64,000 nt of DNA, taken from Psychrobacillus sp. INOP01. Lineage in GTDB: Bacteria > Bacillota > Bacilli > Bacillales_A > Planococcaceae. Both the position numbers and the translations under genes were made by a program. How positions within the stretch are numbered: position 1 is the first letter of the stretch; every line of letters starts with the position of its first letter. Positions 55,988 through 64,000 of this stretch are shown here, piece after piece. A model generated the notes under the pieces. The model saw only the letters and a program-made list of their open reading frames with translations, was not told the DNA's origin and did not search any database. The DNA lies in the NCBI RefSeq assembly GCF_018140925.1, contig NZ_CP073315.1:1612001-1676000 (forward strand), written 5' to 3'.

Positions 55988-58084
55988 CTATTTATTTACC
56001 TTTATAAGTCGTAAAGAATTCAGCACTACTAATAATGTAGCCCCCATATCTGCAAAGATAGCAATCCATAAAGTTAACCATCCAGGAATAATGAGGAGCA
56101 GTGCAATTACTTTTAATCCTAAAGCAAACATAATATTTTCTTTAATAATATGCAATGCTTTTCGACTTAATCGGATTGTATAAGGCAACTTTTCTAGGTC
56201 ATCGCCCATTAAAGCCACGTCTGCTGTTTCAAGTGCCGCGTCTGTTCCTGCTCCGCCCATTGCAATACCAACAGTTGCTGCTGCTAATGCAGGAGAATCA
56301 TTGACACCATCTCCAACCATTGCAACCGTCCCGTACTTATCTTTTAAGGCTTTTATAGCAGAAAGTTTTTGCTCTGGCATTAGCCCCGCCTCTATATCCG
56401 TCATTCCAAGCTTCGCTGCGATGGCGTTTGCAGTGCGTTTATCATCTCCTGTTAGCATTACAGTATGTTGTATACCTGCTTTTTTCAGCTTTTCAAGTAC
56501 GTTTTTACTTGTTGCGCGTATTGGATCTGCTACAGCTATAAACCCTTGATATACACCATCTGCTGATGCAAGCATGACAGTATTCCCTTCCGTTTGCAGC
56601 TGCTCAATTCTAGTAATGACTTCGGTTGAAACATTGCTTATAGAGGAAATCCAACTAACACTTCCGACTGACCATTTTGTTCCGTCAACTACACCCTCTG
56701 TCCCTTTACCAGTGACAGAATGGAATTGCTCGATTTCTACACGATGAATATGCTCTTTTGCACCATATTTTACAATAGACTGCGCCAGAGGATGCTGAGA
56801 GTAAGTTTCGATAGACATTACTTTTTGAATAAACTCTTTCGGAACTTCAGCCTCTACATGTGTGACCTCTGGATACCCTTTTGTTAGCGTGCCTGTTTTG
56901 TCAAATGCAATTGCTTGAAGTCGACCAATTTCCTCTAAGTGGATACCACCTTTGATCAATACGCCCTGTTTTGCTGCATTTCCGATTGCTGTCACTATGG
57001 CAACTGGAGTGGAAACTACTAATGCACATGGACAGCCTACTACTAAAACCGCAAGTCCTTGGTAAATCCATGTTTGCCAATCTGCTCCGAACAGCGGAGG
57101 AACTATAGCCACTAATATAGCAATGACTATAATGGCAGGTGTATAATACTTCGCAAACTTATCTACAAACTTTTGAGATGGTGCTTTTTCTGCCTGTGCT
57201 TCTTCAACAAGATGGATGATTTTTGCTATTGTTGTGTCTTCCACACGCTTTGTCACTTTTACTTCAAGTGACCCTTCTTCATTTAATGTACCAGCAAAAA
57301 CTTCATCATCTATCGACTTCATGACTGGCACTGACTCACCGGTAATTGATGCTTGATTCACTGCAGAAGTACCTTTTAATACAACTCCATCCATCGCAAT
57401 TTTTTGTCCTGGTTTTACAATTAGCACATCATTTATCTGTATAAAATCTGTATCAACCTCTACTAACTTCCCATTTTTGCGTATGGTTGCAGTCGGTGGT
57501 GCAATATCCATTAATTGACTGATTGACTGACGCGCTTTATTCATCGAGTAGGCTTCTAATGCCTCACTGACAGCGAATAAGAATACTACTACAGCACCCT
57601 CGCGCCATTCCCCAATAATCGCTGCTCCAATAATAGCAATCGTCATAAGCGTCTTCATATCGAAATAAAAACGAGATAAATTAACTAGCCCACCTCTAAA
57701 TAAATCAAAGCCTCCCACTAATATAGAAACGATAAATAATCCTATTGCGAGCGGGTGTGATTCCTCAAATGCAAATGATGCGATAATCCCTATTACTAAA
57801 AAAACAAAAGAAATAACCGTTAAGACATTTTCTTTTCTTTTGAAAAAAGGAACTTTTTCAATTTGACGTTTTTTGACAGTTGTCACCTTTATGCCATCGA
57901 ATGCTCCAGCTTTTTCAATATCCTCTATCGTTGCTTTTCCAATGACGGATACTTTAGATGCACCAAAATTAACCGTGGCATCCTCTACCTCAGGAAGATT
58001 TTTAATATTATTTTCAAATTTCATGGCACAATTGGCACATGAAAGATTTTCTAACCGATATTCTTGCTTAACTGCTTTCCCCAT
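55988..58084 (-). CDS. cadA: Cd/Zn/Pb-exporting P1B-type ATPase CadA
   Basis: This ~698-residue pump has an N-terminal HMA metal-binding domain (LSCANCAMKFENN), eight predicted helices with the transport motif GCPCALVVSTPVA, the actuator motif TGES, phosphorylation site DKTGTLTKG, the HP motif SQHPLA and hinge VGDGVNDSPALAA. These features define a P1B ATPase of the Zn/Cd/Pb class. The start at ATG 58084 overlaps the end of cadC, so the two are cotranscribed and coupled. A copper pump is unlikely because the gene follows a CadC-type regulator. Confidence 0.93.
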   Translation of the reverse strand: MGKAVKQEYRLENLSCANCAMKFENNIKNLPEVEDATVNFGASKVSVIGKATIEDIEKAGAFDGIKVTTVKKRQIEKVPFFKRKENVLTVISFVFLVIGIIASFAFEESHPLAIGLFIVSILVGGFDLFRGGLVNLSRFYFDMKTLMTIAIIGAAIIGEWREGAVVVFLFAVSEALEAYSMNKARQSISQLMDIAPPTATIRKNGKLVEVDTDFIQINDVLIVKPGQKIAMDGVVLKGTSAVNQASITGESVPVMKSIDDEVFAGTLNEEGSLEVKVTKRVEDTTIAKIIHLVEEAQAEKAPSQKFVDKFAKYYTPAIIVIAILVAIVPPLFGADWQTWIYQGLAVLVVGCPCALVVSTPVAIVTAIGNAAKQGVLIKGGIHLEEIGRLQAIAFDKTGTLTKGYPEVTHVEAEVPKEFIQKVMSIETYSQHPLAQSIVKYGAKEHIHRVEIEQFHSVTGKGTEGVVDGTKWSVGSVSWISSISNVSTEVITRIEQLQTEGNTVMLASADGVYQGFIAVADPIRATSKNVLEKLKKAGIQHTVMLTGDDKRTANAIAAKLGMTDIEAGLMPEQKLSAIKALKDKYGTVAMVGDGVNDSPALAAATVGIAMGGAGTDAALETADVALMGDDLEKLPYTIRLSRKALHIIKENIMFALGLKVIALLLIIPGWLTLWIAIFADMGATLLVVLNSLRLIKVNK

Positions 58085-58442
58085 CCTCTTCACCCTCTTC
58101 TATCGCATGTTCATATGCGAGTTTTACTAACGCATTCACATGATGGTCTGCTAACGAATAATAGACTAGTTTTCCCTTGCGCTGTGATTTGGCTAGAGAT
58201 AAATCACGTAAAAATCGTAAATGGTGAGATGCTGTCGCTGTAGATGAACCTATAATTTCTCCAACATCACAAACGCAAAGCTCTTCCTCTATTGTTAAGG
58301 CATACGCTATTTTTAATCTTGTTTCATCTGCTAGGGCTTTGAAAATTTGAGCAGCCTTCACTAATTCTGGCATTTGCTTCTTCACGGAAATTACTACATC
58401 TTCATGTACCTTTGTTACTTCACACATATCTTTCGCTTGCAT
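58068..58442 (-). CDS. cadC: ArsR/SmtB-family metal sensor CadC
   Basis: This 124-residue winged-helix repressor has the alpha3N cysteine site (ELCVCDVGEIIG), an N-terminal Cys (KDMCEVTKVHED), the recognition helix SSTATASHHLRFLRD and a C-terminal alpha5 region with His and Asp (LADHHVNALVKLAYEHA). This combination matches CadC, which releases DNA on binding Cd, Pb or Zn (established). Palindromes upstream fit its operator. It is the first gene of cadC-cadA. Confidence 0.92.
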   Translation of the reverse strand: MQAKDMCEVTKVHEDVVISVKKQMPELVKAAQIFKALADETRLKIAYALTIEEELCVCDVGEIIGSSTATASHHLRFLRDLSLAKSQRKGKLVYYSLADHHVNALVKLAYEHAIEEGEEDGESS

Positions 58443-58453
58443 ACTTTCACCTC

Positions 58454-58534
58454 ATTCAAATGTTCGTTTGATTGTTATTTTTAGTATATGTTCAAAATAT
58501 TTAAAATGCAACTTATTCAAATGGGCATTTGAAT
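58454..58534 (-). promoter_or_regulatory. CadC-type operators upstream of cadC
   Basis: ATTCAAATGGGCATTTGAAT at 58515-58534 is a perfect 9-2-9 palindrome and resembles the cad operator core ATTCAAAT/ATTTGAAT known from S. aureus. A weaker copy, with two mismatches between arms, lies at 58454-58473, just before the cadC start. Confidence 0.75.
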
Positions 58535-58589
58535 GTTTTTTTAGATTCTATTCATAGCTTTTGTTCCTGTATGTTTTAAAAAATGAGCA

Positions 58590-58690
58590 ATAAACGCGTG
58601 AGCGATGGCGGTGGTTCATCGCTAACTCCGTGGAACGCGTCCAGTGTTCACGGTACTTTTTAATATACTCTCTTATCTTTAAAAAAAGAA
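58590..58690 (+). repeat. Interspersed repeat fragment with tail
   Basis: GCGATGGCGGTGGTTCATCG and GTGGAACGCGTCC match part of the right module of the composite repeats. The segment then joins CAGTGTTCACGGTAC and a TCTTTAAAAAAAG end, the tail also seen at 27,318 and 47,205. Confidence 0.6.
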
Positions 58691-58726
58691 AAACGCTTAT
58701 CGGTTCGATAAGCGTTTCTCTTTATT
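58689..58726 (-). terminator. Intrinsic terminator of the permease-padR operon
   Basis: The minus strand has AAACGCTTATCG/CGATAAGCGTTT followed by TTCTTTTTTT. Confidence 0.85.
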
Positions 58727-58739
58727 GTACTTAGAGCAA

Positions 58740-59279
58740 TTAAATTTCATTTTGTTGAATACGTTTAATTAATTCTTTTAGCCAAAAAGTTGCATGTTCT
58801 ACTTTTGTCTCCATATATCCACCAATAAGTTCCAAAAGTTTTTCTTTATCGTTACCTACTTGCACGTGCGTATCATAATTTGTAATCTGTTCCCAACGTT
58901 CAATATAATTATCCAATTTCTTTTCTAGTATTTCTACTACTTTATCACGTTCTACATATTCAATACTTGCGATGCCAACGAGCATTTCACTAATCGTATC
59001 TGCAGTTTCAAACAACTGATAAATTTTTTTCGGTAATTCTTCACGACCTTTTGCAGTAATAGCAAATACTTGCTTATCTGGTCTATTTTCTTCTTTAATA
59101 GTTTCAAATGATTCGATTAAACCTTTTTTAGCTAACGTTTCGAAATGATAATACAGTTTGCTTTCTGTTAATCCCCCAAGCTTATCCAATGGAATTGGCT
59201 CTGAAAGCTCTTTTTTTAGTTTATATGGATAACTGTTATCCTTCATCAGTTTACTCAAAATATAAATTTGGATTGCCAT
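58740..59279 (-). CDS. PadR-family transcriptional regulator
   Basis: This 179-residue PadR protein has an N-terminal winged helix (YILSKLMKDNSYPYKLKKEL, then LTESKLYYHFETLAKKGLIE) and a C-terminal coiled dimerisation domain. The gene lies 43 bases after the permease gene on the same strand. Such pairs usually consist of a drug-responsive repressor and its exporter. AGTACT repeats upstream of the permease are candidate operators. Confidence 0.92.
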   Translation of the reverse strand: MAIQIYILSKLMKDNSYPYKLKKELSEPIPLDKLGGLTESKLYYHFETLAKKGLIESFETIKEENRPDKQVFAITAKGREELPKKIYQLFETADTISEMLVGIASIEYVERDKVVEILEKKLDNYIERWEQITNYDTHVQVGNDKEKLLELIGGYMETKVEHATFWLKELIKRIQQNEI

Positions 59280-59322
59280 GATTACGCCCCTTTTGGCGAG
59301 ATTTACTTCAATTGTAACAAAA

Positions 59323-60516
59323 CTAGGCTATTACTTCAGTACTAACCTTTTCATTTTCTACTTTGACGTTTGCTTCTAATTCCGTTACTGGTAAAGGTTT
59401 GTGGAAAATCCACACGATGAACATATTAATCAACATTGCCCCTAAACCAACAGCTATCATTCCCCAAATGTAGGGTGCTGGGCTTATGCTACCATACATA
59501 CTGGCAAAATACGCTTGTACAGAATAATACATTGGTGAAATGTAGCTCATCCATTCATACGGTGCGTACATCATGTCACGCGAGATAGTGGCCCCATTCG
59601 CTAATGTTTGTATTAATAAAATCGGTAGATTTAAAATCATACCGCCTTCACCTATTAGAAATATGAAAATTGCAGTGAAATTAAACGCTACCATGTAATT
59701 CAATACTTGGTGGGCTAGAAGACTTAGTAATATGTCGCCACTTGGCTCATTTACTAAATATGTAACACCAGCAGCAGCAAGTGAAGACACAACTCCAATT
59801 AATAATGCTGTTAATTGTACATATATAAATAACCGAGTTTTACTAGCTTTCCCACGGCTCGCTTTAAATGATCCAACTAACTGCATTGCACCGATCATTG
59901 CACCTGTATAACCAGCCATCGTTAAGAACATCGGTAGCATATTATTATGCATACCATCTGGAACTTCATTAATTGTTATGAAATTTCCTACATAGGAGTT
60001 CTCAATCATATCCGCCATTTCAACAGCTTGTTCTTCGGGAACGTTAAAATTCATTAACACACCTTGTGCTGTTTGTTGTGAAAACTGTGCACTTAGTTGG
60101 TTATTAATTTCTGTTACAATCGAAGTCATTGTTGAAGAAACAACTGTTGCTCCAGCCTCGTTAACCGTAAAGTCAATACTTGAGGATATTTCTCCGTTTT
60201 CCATATCCGCTGAGAATGTTTTAGGGATATGTACAACTAAAGCTATATCATTTTTTTCTAATTCTTTTAATGCTACTTTATTTGTTATATCTGTTTGGAT
60301 TTCTTCAAATGGTAGTTGCTCTCCTAGATTTTTTGCGATCATTTTACCATATTCACCTTCATCATCATTAACAATGGCTACCGGTAATTGATCAATATTC
60401 CCTGGTATAGCTGTATAACCTGGCAAGAAAATACCTAACATGGCAACTGCATAAAATATTGCCATAAAAATCGATGCAATTGCACCTTTAGTTTTTAAAA
60501 ACTCTACAAATTTCAT
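59323..60516 (-). CDS. YhgE/Pip-type ABC-2 membrane protein
   Basis: This 397-residue protein has an N-terminal helix (about 12-35), an extracytoplasmic domain of ~170 residues beginning LPVAIVNDDEGEYGKMIAKN (the YhgE/Pip signature) and five to six C-terminal helices. Pip-like proteins include a phage infection protein and type VII-associated membrane proteins; others act as exporters. No ATPase gene is next to it. It is probably controlled by the PadR protein encoded downstream. Confidence 0.87.
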   Translation of the reverse strand: MKFVEFLKTKGAIASIFMAIFYAVAMLGIFLPGYTAIPGNIDQLPVAIVNDDEGEYGKMIAKNLGEQLPFEEIQTDITNKVALKELEKNDIALVVHIPKTFSADMENGEISSSIDFTVNEAGATVVSSTMTSIVTEINNQLSAQFSQQTAQGVLMNFNVPEEQAVEMADMIENSYVGNFITINEVPDGMHNNMLPMFLTMAGYTGAMIGAMQLVGSFKASRGKASKTRLFIYVQLTALLIGVVSSLAAAGVTYLVNEPSGDILLSLLAHQVLNYMVAFNFTAIFIFLIGEGGMILNLPILLIQTLANGATISRDMMYAPYEWMSYISPMYYSVQAYFASMYGSISPAPYIWGMIAVGLGAMLINMFIVWIFHKPLPVTELEANVKVENEKVSTEVIA

Positions 60517-60564
60517 TCTTTGCTTCCTTCCTCATCTTAAACGGGTTTAGTTTAACACCCTCAC

Positions 60565-60590
60565 AAAAGTACTCTAATAAAAGTACTTTA
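60565..60590 (-). promoter_or_regulatory. Twin AGTACT motifs upstream of the permease gene
   Basis: The plus strand carries AAAAGTACTCTAATAAAAGT followed by ACTTT, with two AGTACT palindromes centred 14 nt apart (60568-60573 and 60582-60587). This is a plausible PadR operator, by position only. Confidence 0.5.
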
Positions 60591-60718
60591 ATTAAACCAT
60601 ATTGATACATTAATCTATTTTACTTTTAAAATCAAATATAAAATTTTTAAATTCATCTATTTGTAATATAAATATGTCTAAAAAGTGGAGGGAAGTGATA
60701 CTTTTTAGACACATTAAA

Positions 60719-60757
60719 TGAGGCAGCCGAAGATAGTTAATCTTCGGCTGCCTCATT
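60719..60757 (-). terminator. Intrinsic terminator of the penicillin-acylase gene
   Basis: The arms GAGGCAGCCGAAGAT and ATCTTCGGCTGCCTC form a perfect 15-bp stem followed by ATTT on the plus strand and ATTTAATG on the minus strand. It directly follows the gene's stop. Confidence 0.85.
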
Positions 60758-63153
60758 TAGTTTGCTTTCAGTAGTAATTCATATCCTTCTTTAATATTCC
60801 CATCTATTACAGTCGTGTGATAGTTACCTTTTGCCCAATCATCTACTTGGCTATGATACCATTCGGATTTCATGTGACCACTTTGTCCTGGCCCTACAAT
60901 ATGATATGTCTCATTTAAATTAGCCAAATCTGCAACAAATCGCCAGGACGCTCCGTGATCCACTTTTCCATCCTCTCCATAACCAGCTGCTTGAACGGTA
61001 ATATTGGATCCTCCAATTGGTACCGGGTCTGGATTTAGCAGATAAGCTAAAATGGGAGAAGCCCCTCCTAGTGGATGATCAAAGGTTAGCTGGTGGTAAT
61101 CTCCCCATTTCCATTTCTTTTCATTCGAACCAAATTCCTCAGATATTTCTTCTGTAGCTTCTACAAATGAATCATATACCCATTTGTCTACACCACCGTA
61201 CGATTCTAGCCAAGCACTTTGCTCGTTATTGTAGCCTTTTCTTAGTAATTGATCCGAAATATTACCTTTACCAGGTAGCATCGAATATACATCTTCAGGC
61301 ATTTCTTTCTCTAGCAAAGTTTGAGGTAGCTCCTTCATCCACCTATGAAATACGAGTGGCGCTGCTTGATCTTTATCATCGACTTGATCCCACTGCTTCA
61401 GCAAAGTAAGAATTTCTTTATATTTACCCTCGGCATCAAGGTTTTCAACTGATTCAAGCATTTGTGTCAAAAACTCTTTAGCGTATAAATTCGTTTGGTC
61501 CATTTGTAAAATCATCATATCTTCTTTAGTGAGGTCTGATTTACTTTCAAGTACCTCTGCTATTCGCTCATATCGATACGATTGAGCCCAAAAATTAGTA
61601 ATGTGATATGGATAGGAATTATCCACAACCTCATTGTTTGCAGTTGCTATAAAGCCTTCCTCTGGGTTCACAACTATTGGAAGTTCGTCATAAGGAACAA
61701 AGCCTTCCCAATCGTAGTCGGCAGAGTCTCCAGGTACGGGCAATTGACCATCCCCCGTCTTCCTTAGAGGTATCTTCCCATTCGCTTTATATGCAATCGT
61801 CCCATCTTTGGCAGCAAACACAAAGTTTTGCGCTGGTGCATGGAAGTCCTCCAAAGCTATTTCAAACTCTTCCCAGCTCGATGATTTATTCATTTTTATA
61901 ATTGCTTGTAATTCTAGCGTAGGTTCTAACGCGGTCCATTGCATGGAAAATAATGCAGATGCTTCCTCATCTTTGAATAAGACATCCGAAATAATAGGAC
62001 CATGTCTAGTCACTACTACTTCAAATGGTACATCCTCCTGTCCTTTAACTTTAATAGGGGAAGGACGAACTTCCGCCTGCTCCCATTCCCCTTCGTATAA
62101 GAATTGTGTACGGTCATTTGGATTTGGTGTTTCAATATAAAGATCCTGTACATCCGGTCCTACATTGGTCACACCCCAAGCAACCTCTTCGTTATGGCCC
62201 AGAATGATGCCGGGTATTCCAGCAAATATAACACCGCTCACATTTTGCTCTGGCGATTCTAAATGCATTTGATACCACACAGATGGTGTACTCAATCCTA
62301 AATGTGGGTCATCTGCAAGTAAAGGAAGCCCACTAGCTGTCTTTTCCCCACTCACTACCCAGTTATTACTACCATTAAATTCGTTCGGTAGAACCGACGA
62401 ATCAAAGTAATCACTTACATTTACTGGTTTACTTATATTCGCCTCTATAATTGATTGGGCATTATCGGGATAAGTTATAAAAAGCTCCTTCGCTTTTTCT
62501 TCATCCAATTCGTTTAAAGCCCAATGTCTTATTGCAAGTGTCGACCAGTTTCCACCTAAGTCATACGCCATGTACTTCCCAATCGCTAGTGAGTCAGTTG
62601 GAGTCCACTCTTCTGGTTCATAACCTAATAATTTAAATTCATAGCTTAATTTATTTTCTTCTTTTGCAAATTCAATGAAATCATTGACCCCTTCTGCATA
62701 GAACTTTAATACTTCTTTTGCTTCCTCACTATATCCATCATAAGATTTCTCGGCAGCATCACGTAAGCTGAAGGTTAAGAAAAACTTATCTGTATCTACA
62801 GCAGATTCCCCAACAACCTCTGCCAAACGCCCACTAGCCTGCCTTCTAGCCAAATCCATTTGAAAAAGCCTATCTTGTGCTTGCACAAATCCTTGCGCTC
62901 GGTAAAGATCAGCATCTGATTGAGCTGTAATATGCGGAACTCCGTCTGCATCACGTACTACTTTTACATCCGAGTCCAATACCTCCATCGCAAGTTCCCC
63001 TTCAATAATTGCTTTCGTGCTAGACAAATACATGTTCAACCCAATAACGACAATAACTGCTAAAGTAACAATAGTACCTATTATCCAAGCAGTTATCTTC
63101 CACCCTTTTCTCATATACCTTGCCCCCCTTTGTTCCTTTACAGTATTCGACAT
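60757..63153 (-). CDS. Penicillin acylase family (Ntn hydrolase) protein
   Basis: This ~798-residue protein has an N-terminal membrane anchor or signal (WKITAWIIGTIVTLAVIVVI), an A-chain-like segment (RDADGVPHITAQSDADLYRA, FVQAQDRLFQMDLARRQASG) and a B-chain beginning at the nucleophile Ser in NGSNNWVVSG (residue ~262), which would be exposed by autocleavage. The family hydrolyses amide bonds of penicillins, acyl-homoserine lactones or related acylated amines (established). I place the start at ATG 63153; an ATG 13 codons later, with GGGGGG upstream, is also possible. The natural substrate is unknown. Confidence 0.9.
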   Translation of the reverse strand: MSNTVKEQRGARYMRKGWKITAWIIGTIVTLAVIVVIGLNMYLSSTKAIIEGELAMEVLDSDVKVVRDADGVPHITAQSDADLYRAQGFVQAQDRLFQMDLARRQASGRLAEVVGESAVDTDKFFLTFSLRDAAEKSYDGYSEEAKEVLKFYAEGVNDFIEFAKEENKLSYEFKLLGYEPEEWTPTDSLAIGKYMAYDLGGNWSTLAIRHWALNELDEEKAKELFITYPDNAQSIIEANISKPVNVSDYFDSSVLPNEFNGSNNWVVSGEKTASGLPLLADDPHLGLSTPSVWYQMHLESPEQNVSGVIFAGIPGIILGHNEEVAWGVTNVGPDVQDLYIETPNPNDRTQFLYEGEWEQAEVRPSPIKVKGQEDVPFEVVVTRHGPIISDVLFKDEEASALFSMQWTALEPTLELQAIIKMNKSSSWEEFEIALEDFHAPAQNFVFAAKDGTIAYKANGKIPLRKTGDGQLPVPGDSADYDWEGFVPYDELPIVVNPEEGFIATANNEVVDNSYPYHITNFWAQSYRYERIAEVLESKSDLTKEDMMILQMDQTNLYAKEFLTQMLESVENLDAEGKYKEILTLLKQWDQVDDKDQAAPLVFHRWMKELPQTLLEKEMPEDVYSMLPGKGNISDQLLRKGYNNEQSAWLESYGGVDKWVYDSFVEATEEISEEFGSNEKKWKWGDYHQLTFDHPLGGASPILAYLLNPDPVPIGGSNITVQAAGYGEDGKVDHGASWRFVADLANLNETYHIVGPGQSGHMKSEWYHSQVDDWAKGNYHTTVIDGNIKEGYELLLKAN

Positions 63154-63194
63154 TATTAGAAATTCACCTTCCAATAATATTCTCGTATAGCACA

Positions 63195-63425
63195 AAAGCT
63201 GTTTCTATCGTTTCCAAAGTGCTTTGGAGATTTGTAGCTTATTATTAACAGTTAATTTTTGGAAATAAAAGATGTAAAAACTTCTAATAATAAATCTACT
63301 TACTAACTCATAAAATGGCTGTATTTAAATCTTGAGAAACACTTACACCATTGATTGCAGTGGATGGCGGTGAAGGTTCCTCTCTCCCCCCGTGGAAAGC
63401 GTCCGCCTGAAAAGGAAATCAGCAA
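63195..63425 (+). repeat. Composite intergenic repeat, copy 4 (internally deleted)
   Basis: The left end (GCTGTTTCTATCGTTTCC) and the right module (TTGATTGCAGTGGATGGCGG to GCGTCCGCCTGAAAAGGAAA) are present, separated by only ~130 nt. The conserved hairpin and most of the middle are missing. The region between murB and the acylase gene holds nothing else I can identify. Confidence 0.7.
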
Positions 63426-63490
63426 TATCGCTTTATTCTTTAAAGTACTATGAACACTCGTTTCCACACAATACCCTTATAATTTCTTAA

Positions 63491-63525
63491 TAAAAAAACC
63501 CATGAATAATTATATTCATGGGTCA
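63491..63525 (-). terminator. Intrinsic terminator of murB
   Basis: The minus strand has ACCCATGAATAT/ATTATTCATGGGT followed by TTTTTTATT. Confidence 0.9.
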
Positions 63526-63534
63526 GGGCTTGTA

Positions 63535-64000
63535 TTAGTCTATATTTTCTCCAACAATTTTCACTTCTAGCTCTAGCTCGACGCCAAAGTTTTCTTTTAC
63601 TGTTTCTTTGACCATTTCAATCGTACTAATATAATCAGTTGCAGTAGCATTATTTTTATTGACGATAAACCCGGCATGCTTCGTGGATACCTCTGCTCCA
63701 CCAAAGCCTTTACCCTGCAAGCCACTGTCTTGAATGAGCTTTCCTGCAAAATATCCTGGTGGTCGTTTGAATACACTACCAGCAGAAGGGTATTCTAATG
63801 GTTGTTTCGATTCTCGTTGAAAAGTAAGATCTGCAATTTTTGCATCGATCTCTTCTTGACTTCCTTTTTCCAATAAAAACTCAGTCGATAATACATAATA
63901 GCCTTTTTTCGTAATAATACTTTTTCGATATCCTAGCTCTAATTGCTCTTTGGAAAGAACAAGTTTTTCTCCTGCCGGAGTTAGCACTGTACATTGTACA
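63535..64000 (-). CDS. murB: UDP-N-acetylenolpyruvoylglucosamine reductase, C-terminal part
   Basis: The frame is open to the window edge, so the N-terminal FAD-binding part is missing. What remains (~155 residues) shows type IIb MurB features: [21 protein letters not shown], the catalytic serine segment [20 protein letters not shown], and [20 protein letters not shown] with a C-terminal acidic end. MurB reduces UDP-GlcNAc-enolpyruvate to UDP-MurNAc. The GTG at 63987 is an internal valine, not a start. Confidence 0.93.
   Translation of the reverse strand, partial: VQCTVLTPAGEKLVLSKEQLELGYRKSIITKKGYYVLSTEFLLEKGSQEEIDAKIADLTFQRESKQPLEYPSAGSVFKRPPGYFAGKLIQDSGLQGKGFGGAEVSTKHAGFIVNKNNATATDYISTIEMVKETVKENFGVELELEVKIVGENID

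Overview
The window looks like chromosomal DNA of a low-GC, Gram-positive, spore-forming type bacterium of the Bacillales, most likely a Planococcaceae member of the Psychrobacillus/Sporosarcina/Lysinibacillus kind. That placement rests on the rRNA and tRNA genes, the Bacillus-type sigma-B operon and cell-wall genes, strong GGAGG ribosome sites, and very frequent TTG starts about 8 nt behind them. It is an inference; no database was searched.

Layout. Positions 1-4260 hold, on the minus strand, a consensus sigma-A promoter, seven tRNAs (Asn-Glu-Asp-Gln-Lys-Leu-Gly), 16S rRNA and the first ~1.6 kb of 23S rRNA. Next comes a minus-strand block in the gene order remembered for the B. subtilis ddl-to-ydcK region: sprT-like, tex, rsbX-sigB-rsbW-V-U-T-S-RA, ndoA/ndoAI toxin-antitoxin, alr, ydcC-like lipoprotein, acpS, a divergent rhomboid protease, ydbT/ydbS, cshA, an esterase, murF and ddl (4.2-24.3 kb). 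It joins general-stress control, peptidoglycan precursor supply (Alr, Ddl, MurF) and RNA metabolism (CshA, Tex).

From 24.3 kb on the content is more accessory: an SMR exporter pair, rodA, a CBS protein, several MFS exporters, an XRE-TPR regulator with two palindromic operators, a four-gene operon of an ABC exporter plus a GNAT-aminotransferase fusion (33.9-38.8 kb), cystine transporter tcyP, cardiolipin synthase, an M15 peptidase, a YidC paralogue, an AraC regulator, several GNAT acetyltransferases, mhqO-like dioxygenase, a YpuA-like DUF1002 protein, cvfB, mntR, comFB-like, cadC-cadA, a PadR/YhgE-type permease pair, a penicillin-acylase family enzyme and the 3' part of murB.

The least explained material is intergenic. 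(i) A ~530-600 bp composite repeat occurs twice nearly full length (16.4 and 47.7 kb) and twice in part (42.1 and 63.2 kb). Its hairpin changes sequence between copies but keeps its pairing. (ii) An ~8-unit array with a 21-nt period lies between convergent genes at 29.57-29.72 kb. (iii) Two tiny membrane-protein genes (49,676 and 54,533) each sit behind a near-perfect sigma-B promoter, tying them to the sigB operon in the same window. (iv) The cshA leader carries terminator-like hairpins downstream of a good promoter. No CRISPR array, prophage or complete insertion sequence was seen.
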